Shown one piece after another: positions 5,198-6,558 of a stretch of 6,558 nucleotides of DNA (its first letter is position 1; every line of letters begins with the position of its first letter). Below the pieces are notes generated by a model. It saw only the letters and a program-made list of their open reading frames with translations, did not search any database and was not told where the DNA came from. The translations under genes and the position numbers were made by a program. This DNA comes from an uncultured Collinsella sp. GTDB lineage: Bacteria; Actinomycetota; Coriobacteriia; Coriobacteriales; Coriobacteriaceae. The DNA lies in contig CABUXL010000088.1 of the NCBI GenBank assembly GCA_902495525.1, positions 1-6,558 of the forward strand, written 5' to 3'.

Positions 5198-6558
5198 GCA
5201 AGTTGTCTCCCGCGCGCAAGCTTGCGCTCGATGTGTTGATGGAGGCCGATCGCCGTGGTATGTACGCACGCGACGTGTTGTCTTCTCGTGCTTCCGCCAA
5301 GGCCATTGACCAGCGCGATTCCGCTTTTGCCGCGCGTTTGGCGCTCGGTGTTGCCGCCACGCAGGGTATTTTGGATGAGTTGCTCGATCAGTTTTTGGAT
5401 AAGCCCAAAAAGGTCGCGCCTCGCGTTCGCATGGCGCTTCGCATCTCGGCCTTCGAGATGCTCTATCTGCATACGCCGGGCCGCGTTGCCGTGAGCCAGG
5501 GTGTTGAGCTGGTGCGCAGCGGTGCTAAGTCTGCTGCGGGCCTGGCTAACGCGGTGCTGCACAAGGTTGCGGACAACGTTGAGGACTTTGCCACGGCATC
5601 CGACGTGGATGAGTCCGAGCGCCGCCTGGTTCGCCTGTCTCGTTTGATGGGTCTTCCTCGTTGGCTCTGTGCTCGTATTATGGCCTCGTTCGATACGCCC
5701 GAGGGCGCGCTCAACTTTGCCGGCAATCTGGCTCCTGCGCCGCTTGCGCTGCACGAGAATGCGTTTGCGACCAAACCCGACCCGTATATTTCGCAGCTTG
5801 TGGCAACCGTGTTCCCGGGTTGTCATGCTCCGGTTGATGCGCAGGTCACGGTTGCGTCGGGCGTGTTTGAGCGTGCTGCCGCGGTTGCCTCGGACCTCAA
5901 TGCTCAGCTTATCGCTACTGCCGCTACACGTCCCGGTCGTTGCCTGGAGATTGGTGCCGGCCGCGGCACCAAGACCTATGTGATGATGTGCCAGGCCAAG
6001 CGCGCTGGGTACGAGCGTCAGCATACCGCGCTCGACCTGCATGATCGTAAATGTGATCAGAATCTCGCGCGTCTGCATAAGGCGGGTATCTCAGGTGTTC
6101 GTACGGTATCGGGCGATGCCTGCGAGCTCAATGAGGTGCTTACGTCCTTTGACGCGATGCTTGGTGAGCCCGCCCTGTTCGACACGGTGTTTATCGATGC
6201 ACCGTGCTCTGGCACTGGCACCATGCGCCGTCACCCCGAGATTCCGTGGCGCCTGACCGAGAACGACGTTACGGCTGAGCTGCCCAAACTGCAGCTGACG
6301 ATGCTCAAGGAAGCCGCTGCGCGCGTGGCAGCGGGCGGTGAGCTTATATATGCGACGTGCTCGGTGTTTAATGAAGAGAACACGCAGGTCGTGGACGCGT
6401 TCCTTGCTTCTCCCGAGGGCGCCGGCTTTACCGTGGCGCCGCTCTCCGAGGCACAGATTCTGCAACTGCCCGATTTCGCGCAGGCCAAGAAGCTGGTAGC
6501 CGTCCGCCAAAACGACCGAGGACTTTTCCAAAGCGTCCCCGTAAACGCCGACTCCTAC
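5194..6558 (+). CDS. rsmB: 16S rRNA (cytosine-5) methyltransferase RsmB, 3' end outside window
   Basis: SAM-dependent enzyme expected to methylate C967 (E. coli numbering) of 16S rRNA. The window shows 455 codons without a stop, ending in NADSY. The family usually finishes with an aromatic strand of about ten more residues, so the gene is almost complete. Residues 1-130 are the NusB-like RNA-binding domain (SPARKLALDVL, then ISAFEMLYL at 84-92 and VSQGVELVRSG at 100-110). The methyltransferase domain follows: motif I LEIGAGRGTKT (251-261), acidic Asp281 in ALDLHDRK, SGDA (306-309), motif IV DAPCSGTG (335-342) with Cys338, and motif VI ATCS (387-390) with catalytic Cys389. Both family cysteines are therefore present. 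Motif I differs from the usual CAAPGGKT form, and RRHPEIPW (345-352) has Pro where Lys is common. The NusB-like domain favours RsmB over RsmF-type relatives. It overlaps fmt by 4 nt. Confidence 0.93.
   Translation, partial: MSKLSPARKLALDVLMEADRRGMYARDVLSSRASAKAIDQRDSAFAARLALGVAATQGILDELLDQFLDKPKKVAPRVRMALRISAFEMLYLHTPGRVAVSQGVELVRSGAKSAAGLANAVLHKVADNVEDFATASDVDESERRLVRLSRLMGLPRWLCARIMASFDTPEGALNFAGNLAPAPLALHENAFATKPDPYISQLVATVFPGCHAPVDAQVTVASGVFERAAAVASDLNAQLIATAATRPGRCLEIGAGRGTKTYVMMCQAKRAGYERQHTALDLHDRKCDQNLARLHKAGISGVRTVSGDACELNEVLTSFDAMLGEPALFDTVFIDAPCSGTGTMRRHPEIPWRLTENDVTAELPKLQLTMLKEAAARVAAGGELIYATCSVFNEENTQVVDAFLASPEGAGFTVAPLSEAQILQLPDFAQAKKLVAVRQNDRGLFQSVPVNADSY

Noticed and set aside
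5068..6078. A 336-codon open frame on the - strand over fmt and rsmB
   Set aside because: It lies opposite well-supported genes, is rich in Arg, His and Thr, and matches no family I recognise. It is a codon-bias shadow.

Overview
The window is a 6.56 kb stretch of core housekeeping genes from a GC-rich bacterium. All genes lie on the + strand: the 3' end of gltX, then priA, def, fmt and rsmB. The order priA-def-fmt-rsmB is a widely conserved bacterial gene cluster. GC-rich codon use with strong SD sequences, and a PriA that keeps an intact Walker A helicase site (degenerate in many Streptomyces/Mycobacterium-type actinomycetes), suggest an actinobacterial lineage of the Coriobacteriia type, perhaps Collinsella-like. 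That placement is an impression from sequence style and is not proven.

Layout. Positions 1-852 hold the C-terminal 283 codons of glutamyl-tRNA synthetase, closed by a clear hairpin terminator at 876-907. Positions 941-3394 encode PriA from a TTG start. After a 17-nt gap, 3412-3948 encodes peptide deformylase. A 328-nt intergenic region (3949-4276) follows. It holds a 102-nt, almost perfect palindrome with 33-nt arms and, further on, a second intrinsic terminator (4137-4163). Positions 4277-5197 encode methionyl-tRNA formyltransferase, which overlaps rsmB by ATGA. RsmB (16S rRNA m5C methyltransferase) runs off the window end at 6558.

How the genes work together. GltX charges tRNA-Glu. Fmt formylates initiator Met-tRNA and Def removes the formyl group from finished proteins, so the two are a functional pair. 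RsmB modifies 16S rRNA. PriA restarts stalled replication forks and is a neighbour by conserved synteny rather than by pathway. The sequence suggests three transcription units here: gltX, priA-def and fmt-rsmB.

No new multi-gene system is visible. The observations most worth following are: (1) an abrupt, strand-asymmetric change in third-base use between def and fmt, with C replaced by T while G is not replaced by A, relaxing back over about 2 kb; (2) the large palindrome sitting at that boundary; (3) a canonical sliding-clamp-binding peptide at the extreme N-terminus of PriA, on a disordered-looking tether; and (4) an atypical SAM-binding motif I in RsmB.
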